From: CBFHWY01 sp965659675
Lineage (GTDB): Bacteria > Bacteroidota > Bacteroidia > Flavobacteriales_G > Salibacteraceae
Assembly: GCA_965659675.1 (NCBI GenBank)
Contig: CBFHWY010000012.1
Coordinates: forward strand, 1 to 44,619
Reading direction: 5' to 3'
Length of the DNA stretch: 44,619 nt
The notes beneath the pieces are model-generated. The model made no database searches. It had not been told where the DNA came from and saw nothing but the letters and a program-made list of their open reading frames with translations. Positions 32,734 to 39,716 of this stretch are shown one piece after another (position 1 is the stretch's first letter; each line of letters begins with the position of its first letter). A program made the position numbers and the translations under genes.

Positions 32734-33228
32734 ATGAAAAAATTCTTCCTTCTTGTTTTTAGCGTGTTTCTGTCATTTATGCTTCTGGGGGCTCATCCCA
32801 TCTATATTTCAGTGACAGAGGTAGAATATGATGCGAAAGAGAAAGCTTATGAGCTGAGCATTCGCTGTTTTGCTGACGATGTCGAGAAAGCGCTATCCGA
32901 ATGGTTTGAATCGAAGATTGTGCTTGAGAAAGAGATGTCTGAGGAAGATGAGCAGAAACTCGCTGAGTATATGCTTGCACATATCAAATTCTCAAGGGAT
33001 GGAAAAACCTTTGATGAGCGTTTCATTGGCTTTGAGATAGATAATGATGTTGTATTCTGTTATGTTGAAATACCCGTCGGTCGGAAAGCACTTCCTTTAG
33101 ACGTTGAAAACAGCCTTTTATTGGAGAGCTTTCCAGAACAGGAAAACATCATGCACTTCAGCATCGGTGAAAACAAAGAGAGTTTGAGGCTGAATTTAGC
33201 GGAGCGAAGCGCTACTCTGGAAATTTAA
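32734..33228 (+). CDS. DUF6702 family secreted protein
   Basis: The 164-residue protein has a signal peptide (MKKFFLLVFSVFLSFMLLGA) and then HPIYISVTEVEYDAKEKAYELSIRCFADDVEKAL, the characteristic opening of DUF6702. That family is known to me only from Bacteroidota. The fold is predicted beta-rich and is close in size to periplasmic helper domains. It is divergent from the HupE-like/M1 pair with a short (40-base) intergenic region. Function is unknown. It ends with a TTAA shared with the convergent flavoprotein gene. Confidence 0.82.
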   Translation: MKKFFLLVFSVFLSFMLLGAHPIYISVTEVEYDAKEKAYELSIRCFADDVEKALSEWFESKIVLEKEMSEEDEQKLAEYMLAHIKFSRDGKTFDERFIGFEIDNDVVFCYVEIPVGRKALPLDVENSLLLESFPEQENIMHFSIGENKESLRLNLAERSATLEI

Positions 33229-34739
33229 GAGAGTATTTTATCTGTTTGGCCTTTTTCTTCCTCAAACAGATTTTCAACCCGTCCACTGGCGCTTACCCGA
33301 TAGCAATTCATTTCCTGATTGAATACTGATGGTTTCATCACCGACTTGCCGAGCAACATTCTCGCACATTCCTGTATACCCTCGGTGATACTTGGGTGTG
33401 GGTGAATGAGATCAGCGAGTTCTCGAATACCTTTCTTTAATTTGATCAACAAGGCCATGGCTTCAATAGTACTTGAGGCATGATTTCCCATGGCTCTCAT
33501 ACCCAAAATGCGCATTTCTTCATCGTCGCTAACAAGGATCTTGAAAAAACCAACCGTATTGCGCTGGGCAATGGCCCTTCCTACCAGACTGTAGGGCATC
33601 TTCGCACATCGATAGGCAATTCCCTTTCTTTTCGCCTGGATCTCGTTCAATCCAACACCAGCCACTTCTGGATTTAAGAACATAATGGTTGAAATATTAT
33701 CATAGGTCATTGGTGTAGGTGTATCCATATAGATGCGCTCTACGGCAAACCTACCTTCCATTTCAGCAATATTCACCAGGGCTATATCAGCCGTAAAGTC
33801 GCCGATTGCATAGATGTTGGATATGCTTGTTTGAGTGTCCTCATCAATGGCATAACCTCGCTTATCGAGCTCCATTCCGATCTCCTCTATTCCAATGTTC
33901 TCGACATTTGGCACACGACCAACTGAGATCAGCGCCTTATCAACCGTATATATCTCTTCCCGACCATCTTCGCACAGAATGCTATACTCCACCTTTCCAT
34001 CGACCTGTTTCATTTCCTTGAGGGATGAGTTTCTGTGAACGGTGACACCATTCGCCTCAAGGTTCTTGGCAACCGTATTGGCCACGTCTTCATCTTCAAA
34101 AGGAAGAATTCGATCTTGTTTATCGATCAGGTAGACCTTGGTTTTACCAAAGTTTGAAAAGATGGTTGCAAATTCACAACCGATCACTCCTGCTCCAAGG
34201 ATCACCAAACTATCGGGAAAGCCTTCAAAACTGCTGATTCCATCAGAGGTTACAATGTTCTTTTCATCGATCGGGATCTCAGGCAGATAACGCGGACGGG
34301 AACCGATCGCAATGAGCACATTCTCTGCAGTATATTCTGCTGATCCTCCTTTATTGAGCTCAACAGAAATCGTATTCTTATCCTTGAACTTAGCAACACC
34401 ATGCACAAAATCTAGCTTTCCAGCTCGTTGAAGTGCATCCACCTGCGCTTTGAGCTGACCGTACTTTTCATTCACAGACTGCCTCATTTGTGCGATCACA
34501 TCCTGATAATTCAATTCTGAATCATAAACCGCAAAACCTTTGTTCATAGACTTGGTGACCTTGTAGGCCTCTGATAACTCCCACATGGTTTTTGATGACA
34601 AGGCACCATTCCAGATTCCGGCACCCCCTAGCCTATCCTTCTCGATGAGAAGTACTTTTTTACCGAGATCTATCCCTCGCATGGCGGCGGCATAGCCCGA
34701 AGGGCCTGCTCCTATGACGCAAAGATCGTATTGAAACAT
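33225..34739 (-). CDS. Flavoprotein of the dihydrolipoamide dehydrogenase fold without redox cysteines
   Basis: The 504-residue protein has all the folds of a pyridine-nucleotide disulfide oxidoreductase: FAD site IGAGPSG (residues 9-15), ATG-type VLIAIGSRPRYLPEIP, NAD(P) site ILGAGVIGCEFA, a second FAD block IYAIGD, and a dimerisation domain with HPHPSITEG, which keeps the His/Glu pair. But the active-site stretch reads LGGAGIWNGALSSK, where the family has GGTCLNVGCIPSK: both cysteines are replaced (Gly41 and Ala46). It therefore cannot be a lipoamide or thiol reductase. A transhydrogenase- or quinone-type role like that of SthA is possible. No partner gene is adjacent. Confidence 0.88.
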   Translation of the reverse strand: MFQYDLCVIGAGPSGYAAAMRGIDLGKKVLLIEKDRLGGAGIWNGALSSKTMWELSEAYKVTKSMNKGFAVYDSELNYQDVIAQMRQSVNEKYGQLKAQVDALQRAGKLDFVHGVAKFKDKNTISVELNKGGSAEYTAENVLIAIGSRPRYLPEIPIDEKNIVTSDGISSFEGFPDSLVILGAGVIGCEFATIFSNFGKTKVYLIDKQDRILPFEDEDVANTVAKNLEANGVTVHRNSSLKEMKQVDGKVEYSILCEDGREEIYTVDKALISVGRVPNVENIGIEEIGMELDKRGYAIDEDTQTSISNIYAIGDFTADIALVNIAEMEGRFAVERIYMDTPTPMTYDNISTIMFLNPEVAGVGLNEIQAKRKGIAYRCAKMPYSLVGRAIAQRNTVGFFKILVSDDEEMRILGMRAMGNHASSTIEAMALLIKLKKGIRELADLIHPHPSITEGIQECARMLLGKSVMKPSVFNQEMNCYRVSASGRVENLFEEEKGQTDKILS

Positions 34740-34784
34740 AACAAGTGGTTGTTGGTCAGATATCTAAAGTACAAAATGTATTGG

Positions 34785-34816
34785 AGTTGGGTGATTGGGT
34801 GACTGGGTAGTTGGCT
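34785..34816 (+). repeat. Four eight-base words (AGTTGGGT type)
   Basis: AGTTGGGT, GATTGGGT, GACTGGGT and AGTTGGCT follow each other without a gap 45 bases upstream of the flavoprotein start. The period of 8 is the same as that of the large array that follows. The 528-base gap (34740-35267) holds no gene. Confidence 0.7.
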
Positions 34817-34852
34817 TTGCTCTTCGAGGCGCAGCGAATAAGAGGAGTTGAA

Positions 34853-35172
34853 AGTCTGAAAGTCCGAAAGTCCGAAAGTCTGAAAGTCTGAAAGTCCGAC
34901 AGTCCGAAGGTCCGAAGGTCCGACAGTCCGAAGGTCTGAAAGTCTGAAAGTCTGAAAGTCTGAAAGTCCGACAGTCCGAAGGTCCGACAGTCCGAAGGTC
35001 CGAAGGTCCGAAGGTCCGAAAGTCCGAAGGTCCGAAAGTCCGAAGGTCCGAAAGTCCGAAAGTCCGAAAGTCCGAAAGTCCGAAAGTCCGAAGGTCCGAC
35101 AGTCCGAAGGTCCGAAGGTCCGACAGTCCGAAAGCCCGAAAGTCCGAAAGTCTGAAGGTTCGGAAGTCTCAG
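34853..35172 (+). repeat. Tandem array of about 40 eight-base words (AGTCCGAA type)
   Basis: Thirty-eight clear octamers (34853-35156) and two decayed ones run without a single indel. The words vary only at positions 1 (A/G), 5 (C/T) and 8 (A/C), with one further change in word 36: AGTCCGAA, GGTCCGAA, AGTCTGAA, AGTCCGAC and GGTCCGAC. Variants cluster, for example four near-identical AGTCTGAA-type words at 34933-34964. It lies between the flavoprotein start and the sucD stop, both on the minus strand. No long reading frame or inverted-repeat structure explains it. Confidence 0.93.
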
Positions 35173-35231
35173 GGCCTAAAACCTGCAGCGTGCAGCCTGT
35201 GGCCTACCTCCTCTTTGATTCGGCAGGTAAA

Positions 35232-35266
35232 CTTGTTGCTTGTTGCTTGTTGCTTGAGGCTTGCAG
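35232..35266 (+). repeat. Five seven-base words (CTTGTTG type) at the sucD 3' end
   Basis: CTTGTTG three times, then CTTGAGG and CTTGCAG, ending 1 base before the sucD stop codon complement. The form CTTGNNN is the same as that of the 37-word array at 15846. A looser run of 7-mers (CTGCAGC, GTGCAGC, CTGTGGC) lies just before it near 35183. Confidence 0.75.
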
Positions 35267-35267
35267 C

Positions 35268-36134
35268 TTACAAAACCTCCTTCATCTTCTTACCGATATC
35301 GGCAGGAGATTGAACGACATGGATTCCACATTCGTCCATGATCTTCATTTTAGCTTCAGCAGTATCGTCTTTACCACCGATGATAGCTCCGGCATGACCC
35401 ATCTTTCGACCTTTTGGCGCTGTTTGTCCTGCAATAAATCCAACAACAGGTTTTGTACCATTCTCTTTGATCCAGTAAGCAGCATCTGCTTCCATTGAAC
35501 CACCGATCTCACCAATCATGATGATCGCATCTGTGTCTGGGTCGTTCATGAGTAATTCAACCGCATCTTTTGTGGTCGTTCCGATGATCGGGTCTCCTCC
35601 GATTCCGATCGCAGTGCTTTGTCCAAGACCTAGTTTTGTGATCTGGTCAACCGCCTCATAGGTCAGTGTTCCACTTCTGGAGACAATTCCGATTCTACCA
35701 GGATTGTGAATGAAGCCAGGCATGATACCTACCTTAGCCTCCCCTGGGGTCATTACACCCGGACAGTTTGGCCCGATCAAGCGACAGTCTTTTCCACTTA
35801 AGTATTCCTGAACGGTGATCATATCTCTGGTAGGGATACCTTCCGTGATACACACGATCACTTTGATACCGGCATCAGCAGCCTCCATGATGGCATCCGC
35901 AGCAAATGGAGGTGGAACAAAAATGATAGACACATCAGCACCAGCCTTATCAACCGCCTCTGCAACAGTATTGTAAACTGGTCGATCAAGGTGTGTTTGT
36001 CCGCCTTTCCCAGGAGTTACACCACCTACTACATTCGTTCCGTATTCGATCATTTGTTGGGCGTGAAAGGTTCCTTCACCACCTGTAAACCCCTGTACAA
36101 TTACTTTGGAATCTTTGTTAACTAGTACCGACAT
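35268..36134 (-). CDS. sucD: Succinate-CoA ligase alpha subunit
   Basis: The 288-residue protein has the CoA-binding Rossmann start (KVIVQGFTGGEGTFHAQQM), the conserved GGVTPGKGG and IGPNCPG motifs, and the phosphohistidine site GHAGAI with its preceding KGRKM. It forms, with SucC, the TCA-cycle enzyme that makes ATP or GTP from succinyl-CoA. The sucC gene is not adjacent; split sucC/sucD is common in Bacteroidota. A good candidate promoter lies 22 bases upstream. Its stop directly adjoins the CTTGTTG repeat. Confidence 0.96.
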   Translation of the reverse strand: MSVLVNKDSKVIVQGFTGGEGTFHAQQMIEYGTNVVGGVTPGKGGQTHLDRPVYNTVAEAVDKAGADVSIIFVPPPFAADAIMEAADAGIKVIVCITEGIPTRDMITVQEYLSGKDCRLIGPNCPGVMTPGEAKVGIMPGFIHNPGRIGIVSRSGTLTYEAVDQITKLGLGQSTAIGIGGDPIIGTTTKDAVELLMNDPDTDAIIMIGEIGGSMEADAAYWIKENGTKPVVGFIAGQTAPKGRKMGHAGAIIGGKDDTAEAKMKIMDECGIHVVQSPADIGKKMKEVL

Positions 36135-36155
36135 CTGCTATTCAAATTTAGAGCT

Positions 36156-36185
36156 CAAAAGTATCAATATATTGCTTGCTTCAAC
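36156..36185 (-). promoter_or_regulatory. Candidate -33/-7 promoter of sucD
   Basis: On the minus strand GTTG (36185-36182), an 18-base spacer and TACTTTTG (36163-36156) fit TTG-N17-23-TAnnTTTG. The leader to the ATG at 36134 would be about 15-18 bases. This is the best -33/-7 pair seen in the window. Confidence 0.5.
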
Positions 36186-36192
36186 GACAAAA

Positions 36193-37101
36193 TCAGGCTC
36201 CTACCTTGTCAATTTTACGTCTTGGTTTATTCACTCCAGATTCTACATATTCAATGACTTTGGAAGCAATATCCTTTCCGGTGGCCTCTTCAATGCCTCT
36301 TAGACCTGGGGATGAATTAACCTCAAGGATGAGAGGTCCACGCTCAGATTCCAGCAAATCAACTCCTGCAACATTCAAACCCATCGCCTTGGCAGCCGCT
36401 GTGGCAGCTTTCTTATAGGCCATCGGTAAACGTACTTTGGATGATGTTCCTCCTCGATGTAAATTAGATCTGAATTCACCTTCCTGGCCCTGCCTCTTCA
36501 TTGCACCAACTACTTTCCCGTTCACGACAAAAGCACGAATATCAGCACCGCCAGCCTCTTTAATGAATTCTTGAACCAGAATATTGGCATTCAATCCATA
36601 GAAGGCCTCAATTACTGAAGTGGCCGCCTTTTTGGTTTCTGCCAGCACCACTCCAATTCCTTGCGTACCTTCAAGGAGCTTGATCACCACTGGAGTTCCT
36701 CCAACTTCCTTGATCAGATTATCGATCAGTTTTGGGTGATTGGCAAATACGGTTTTGGGTATACCAATATTATGACGTGAAAAGATCTGCAGACTTCTCA
36801 GCTTATCACGAGAACGCACGATAGCAATCGAAGGGTTAGCAGAGAATACTCCAGCCATTTCAAATTGTCTAACGATGGCGGTTCCATAAAAAGTCACAGA
36901 AGAGCCTATACGGGGAACAACGGCATCCACTCCGAGCACTTCATCCCCATTTCGCATCACCTTTGGCTCCGTTGAAGAACAGGAAATGGAACATCGGAGG
37001 TGATCTAAGACCAAAGCCTCGTGCCCCCTTTCTCTGGCAGCTTCTACCAGACGACGTGTTGAGTATAATTCAGAATTTCTGGATAATATGGCTATTCGCA
37101 T
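36193..37101 (-). CDS. rimK: RimK: ribosomal protein S6 C-terminal glutamate ligase
   Basis: The 302-residue ATP-grasp enzyme begins MRIAILSRNSELYSTRRLVEAARERGHE and retains the RimK blocks RIGSSVTFYG, GTPVVIKLLEGTQGIGV (nucleotide loop), VQEFIKEAGGADIRAFVV and ILEVNSSPGLRGIE (metal ligands E and N). RimK adds glutamates to the tail of ribosomal protein S6. The C-terminal tail NKPRRKIDKVGA is basic and resembles that of other Bacteroidota. It starts 5 bases after the stop of the retropepsin-like gene at 37107, so the two are an operon, as rimB and rimK are in some Proteobacteria. Confidence 0.94.
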   Translation of the reverse strand: MRIAILSRNSELYSTRRLVEAARERGHEALVLDHLRCSISCSSTEPKVMRNGDEVLGVDAVVPRIGSSVTFYGTAIVRQFEMAGVFSANPSIAIVRSRDKLRSLQIFSRHNIGIPKTVFANHPKLIDNLIKEVGGTPVVIKLLEGTQGIGVVLAETKKAATSVIEAFYGLNANILVQEFIKEAGGADIRAFVVNGKVVGAMKRQGQEGEFRSNLHRGGTSSKVRLPMAYKKAATAAAKAMGLNVAGVDLLESERGPLILEVNSSPGLRGIEEATGKDIASKVIEYVESGVNKPRRKIDKVGA

Positions 37102-37106
37102 TTCTT

Positions 37107-37562
37107 TTATTTCTTATTGTATCTTTTGTCTGGGCTGACTTCCCCTTTAGCGGTTAGTCCGCAGTAGGCCTTACTGACATCAACCAGAAATCGTTTTCTC
37201 AGGAATTTCCTTCCCAACAGAACCGGGAAGTTCATACTAATCCGATTGGATAAGGTGAATGGGGTTTTATATGCTCGTTTGTGAATCTGCACTCTTAGAT
37301 TGACAACATAACGGTTTTCTTTTATTCCGTTACTGCTTTTCACTGTTATGGTATCATAATCATTGAAATACCAGTATTTATTCCTTTTACCCAGCAAATG
37401 ACATCGCAGAACAAGCACTCCGTCTTTCTTCACTTCGCGGATATTGCTCGCGTGGATCGCACTGCTTTTAGCACCGGTATCCACTTTCGCTTTGATCTGA
37501 TTATAATCCAGATCTGGAAAGTTGACAGCCTCATATCTGCCAATCACGAATTTCTCTATCAC
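37107..37562 (-). CDS. RimB-like retropepsin-fold protease
   Basis: From the GTG at 37562 the protein has about 151 residues. It is of the PF05618 (COG4067) group, long annotated as ATP-dependent zinc protease but with an aspartic-protease fold. The active-site motif is seen as KVDTGAKSSAIHA near residue 25, and a second conserved block is FPVLLGRKFLRKRFLVDVS. Related RimB proteins are encoded with rimK and are thought to modulate S6 modification. An upstream TTG (37580) would extend it by six residues, but a candidate -7 element (37593-37586) is so close that the TTG would be leaderless, so GTG is preferred. Confidence 0.8.
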   Translation of the reverse strand: MIEKFVIGRYEAVNFPDLDYNQIKAKVDTGAKSSAIHASNIREVKKDGVLVLRCHLLGKRNKYWYFNDYDTITVKSSNGIKENRYVVNLRVQIHKRAYKTPFTLSNRISMNFPVLLGRKFLRKRFLVDVSKAYCGLTAKGEVSPDKRYNKK

Positions 37563-37585
37563 TTTTCTTTTTGTTATCAAGCCGT

Positions 37586-37593
37586 CAAAAGTA
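37586..37593 (-). promoter_or_regulatory. Candidate -7 promoter element (TACTTTTG) of rimB-rimK
   Basis: TACTTTTG on the minus strand equals the sucD -7 element. No TTG is found at the canonical -33 distance. It decides between the two possible starts of the retropepsin gene. Confidence 0.3.
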
Positions 37594-37654
37594 ATTCACA
37601 TCAATTAAGTTTTATAACTAAACTCTAAAGCTGCTTTTTGTTTTCTTTGAAGAT

Positions 37655-38287
37655 GTGAAAAAAATAGGAATTGCGCTGGTTTTCTCCATTTTCAGCCTGA
37701 TAGGTTTTGGGCAGAACAGAGATTCCCTCATACAGTTCTCTGGTGTGGTGGTAAGTGGCGATAGCTTAAGTCCTGTTCCTTTCACCAGTATTCTGATCAA
37801 AGGCTCAAACCGAGGTACGATCACAGATTTCTACGGATACTTCTCCATTGTAGCGCAAAAGCATGATACCATCCAGTTCTCCTGTGTGGGCTATAAAAAC
37901 TCCTTTTATATCATTCCAGACACACTTCACAGCGATCGGTATTCGCTCATCCAGATACTTACTTCAGATACGATCACCCTTCCCGTTGCGAGTGTTTATC
38001 CGTGGCCGACGATCGAAGACTTTAAGTTGGCCTTCATGAATCTCGATATTCCGGACGATGACCTTGAAAGGGCAAGAAAGAATCTGGAAGAGTCGGAAAT
38101 GAGAGAAAGAATGCAGGCCACCCCGATGGATGGAAGCTTAAATTATCGCTACCAGTCAAGTCTTTACTCCTCACAACTTTATTATGCGGGACAGGCACCT
38201 CCAATAAACCTTCTGAATCCCTTAGCCTGGGCGAAATTCATCAGAGCATGGCGAAGAGGTGACTTTCGTCGTAAACGAGACAATTAG
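37655..38287 (+). CDS. Secreted protein with CarboxypepD_reg-like domain
   Basis: The 210-residue precursor has a signal peptide (MKKIGIALVFSIFSLIGFGQ) and an N-terminal carboxypeptidase-regulatory-like beta sandwich. The sandwich is recognised by FSGVVVSGDSLSPVPFTSILIKGSNRGTITDFYGYFSI and ISFSCVGYK-like IQFSCVGYKNS. This module is also the N-terminal domain of many TonB-dependent receptors. The second half (DLERARKNLEESEMRERMQ to AWRRGDFRRKRDN) is charged, helical and without a known domain. Proteins of this plan are common in Bacteroidota and of unknown role. Start is GTG at 37655. Confidence 0.8.
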   Translation: MKKIGIALVFSIFSLIGFGQNRDSLIQFSGVVVSGDSLSPVPFTSILIKGSNRGTITDFYGYFSIVAQKHDTIQFSCVGYKNSFYIIPDTLHSDRYSLIQILTSDTITLPVASVYPWPTIEDFKLAFMNLDIPDDDLERARKNLEESEMRERMQATPMDGSLNYRYQSSLYSSQLYYAGQAPPINLLNPLAWAKFIRAWRRGDFRRKRDN

Positions 38288-38295
38288 AGTGATTA

Positions 38296-38328
38296 TTTGA
38301 ATCATTCTCCCTACTTTTTGTACTTTCA
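38296..38328 (+). promoter_or_regulatory. Candidate promoter of the HvfA-like operon
   Basis: TTTG (38296-38299), a 21-base spacer, and TACTTTCA (38321-38328), which matches TAnnTTTG at six of eight positions. The leader to the ATG at 38359 would be about 24 bases. No copper-responsive operator is recognised. Confidence 0.35.
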
Positions 38329-38358
38329 CCCAACTGAAACTAACATCAACTAAACGCT

Positions 38359-38805
38359 ATGAGTAAAAAATCAAAAAGCATTCTAAAAGGCGGACTTATC
38401 GCTGGATCACTTATCGGACTAGGAGCCATGAACGCAGAGGCGTCGGGCATCAACTTTGAATATTCAGATCTAGGGTCTGGTTCGGAGTTGAGAACAGAAC
38501 TATCTGATCTGAACAACAGTCACTTCATCAATCCAAACGAAGCTAAATGCGGCGAGGGAACTTGTGGTGAAAAGAAGGCTAAAACATCTGAAACAAAAGC
38601 CGAAGAGGGCAAGGCTAAAGAAGCCAAATGTGGCGAAGGCAAGTGCGGAGAAGGCAAGTGCGGAGAAGGCAAATGCGGAGAAGGTAAATGCGGAGAAGGT
38701 AAATGCGGCGAGAAAAAATCTGAAGCCAAGGAAAGTAAAGCCAAAGAAGGTAAGTGCGGCGAAGGAAAGTGCGGCGAAGGTAAATGTGGTGAGAAGAAGA
38801 AATAA
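38359..38805 (+). CDS. HvfA/bufferin-like RiPP precursor with EGKCG repeats
   Basis: The 148-residue precursor starts with a basic stretch and a hydrophobic export signal (KSILKGGLIAGSLIGLGAMNAEA, probable cleavage before SG). A conserved-looking leader (INFEYSDLGSGSELRTELSD) follows, and the last 85 residues are built of Lys, Glu, Gly and Cys. Eleven cysteines are all in C-G; eight lie in exact EGKCG pentapeptides, five in one cluster and three in a second. The next two genes encode a DUF692 iron oxidase and a DUF2063 partner. In the HvfABC system such EGKCG cysteines are converted to oxazolone/thioamide groups that bind copper. The modified product here is inferred. Confidence 0.9.
   Translation: MSKKSKSILKGGLIAGSLIGLGAMNAEASGINFEYSDLGSGSELRTELSDLNNSHFINPNEAKCGEGTCGEKKAKTSETKAEEGKAKEAKCGEGKCGEGKCGEGKCGEGKCGEGKCGEKKSEAKESKAKEGKCGEGKCGEGKCGEKKK
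38635..38790 (+). repeat. 15-bp coding repeats for EGKCG (5 + 3 copies)
   Basis: Two clusters of GAAGGNAARTGYGGN units occur at 38635-38709 (five) and 38746-38790 (three), separated by a Lys/Ser/Ala-rich spacer. The copies differ only at third codon positions, so the peptide is conserved while the DNA is free to drift. Confidence 0.92.
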
Positions 38806-38826
38806 TTCGAACCGTTAATTGAATTT

Positions 38827-38867
38827 AGAGGGTTGGAGTTATTTTATTTCAACCCTCTTTTATTTCT
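38827..38867 (+). terminator. Intra-operon hairpin with T-tail (attenuator)
   Basis: AGAGGGTTG (38827-38835), a 14-base AT-rich loop, CAACCCTCT (38850-38858) and then TTTTATTTCT form a terminator-like structure between the precursor stop and the DUF692 start. A 9-bp stem with a T-tract should end part of the transcripts. Read-through would give a lower dose of the enzyme than of the substrate. Confidence 0.7.
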
Positions 38868-39716
38868 ATGAATTCAGAAGTTGGAATAGGATTCCGAAAG
38901 GATTTTGCCAATGAGTTTATCCATTCCGATGAGCTCAAGGCATCTTTTCTTGAACTGGCTCCAGAGAACTGGATCAAATTAGGTGGCTATTGGAAAAGAA
39001 TACTTGACAAAGCAGCATCTTCCTATCCCCTTTTCTGCCATGGTTTGTCTTTGTCGATAGGAAGTCCAGACCCTCTCGATAAAATCTTCCTCAAAGACCT
39101 CAAAGCCTTTCTGGACCACTATGAGGTTAGGATCTATTCCGAACACCTCAGTTACTCGAAAGCCGAGAACGCTCATCTCTACGACCTCCTGCCTATTCCA
39201 TTCAGACAGGATGCTATTGATCATATAGTAGGTCGTATCTCAGAAGTTCAGGATTATCTTGGAAGGCAGATCGTCCTTGAAAATGTGAGCTACTACACTC
39301 CCGTTGGGGCTGAAATGAAGGAAGAAGAATTCATCTCAGAGATCGTCAAGCGTTCAGGTTGCGGACTCCTCCTCGACGTGAACAATGTTTATGTCAATGC
39401 TTTTAATCACTCCTACGAAGCAAAAGACTTCATCAAGTCTCTTCCTCTTGAATCCGTTAAATACATTCATATGGCCGGCCACCTACAGGTGAGTGAAGAT
39501 TGCATTATTGACACACACGGGGAGGATATCATTGATCCTGTTTACGATCTATTTGACTGGACTCTCAAACACCTTGAGCCTGTACCAGTCTTACTCGAAA
39601 GGGATTTTAACATTCCCGAATTGAAGAAGCTTCAGGCAGAACTGGATAGCCTTCGCAGCATAGCAGACAAATCCTGGAAAAAACAGAATGTCGAAGCTAA
39701 AAGAAGATACTGCTAA
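38868..39716 (+). CDS. DUF692 multinuclear non-heme iron oxidase (HvfB/MbnB-like)
   Basis: The 282-residue TIM-barrel protein carries the expected iron ligands: His58 (CHGLSLSIG), His93 (SEHLSY), Glu138 (LENVSY), Asp170 (LLLDVNNVYVN), His201 (YIHMAGH), Asp215 and His217 (DTHGED) and Glu244 (LLERDFN). MNIO enzymes of this family rearrange cysteine into oxazolone-thioamide, thiooxazole or related groups in a precursor peptide. Here the only candidate substrate is the EGKCG protein directly upstream. The DUF2063 gene starts inside its last 29 bases, so enzyme and partner are coupled. Confidence 0.95.
   Translation: MNSEVGIGFRKDFANEFIHSDELKASFLELAPENWIKLGGYWKRILDKAASSYPLFCHGLSLSIGSPDPLDKIFLKDLKAFLDHYEVRIYSEHLSYSKAENAHLYDLLPIPFRQDAIDHIVGRISEVQDYLGRQIVLENVSYYTPVGAEMKEEEFISEIVKRSGCGLLLDVNNVYVNAFNHSYEAKDFIKSLPLESVKYIHMAGHLQVSEDCIIDTHGEDIIDPVYDLFDWTLKHLEPVPVLLERDFNIPELKKLQAELDSLRSIADKSWKKQNVEAKRRYC

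Noticed and set aside
33225..34739. Annotation as lpdA (dihydrolipoamide dehydrogenase)
   Set aside because: Both redox cysteines are absent, so the chemistry of LpdA is impossible despite the strong overall fold match.
34853..35172. CRISPR array or spacer-like structure
   Set aside because: There are no unique spacers between repeats, units are only 8 bases long, and no cas gene is near. The same holds for the array at 15846.
38520..38744. Minus-strand frame rich in HLPSPHLPS opposite the precursor gene
   Set aside because: It is the antisense shadow of the EGKCG repeats. The plus frame has signal peptide, leader and matching enzymes.
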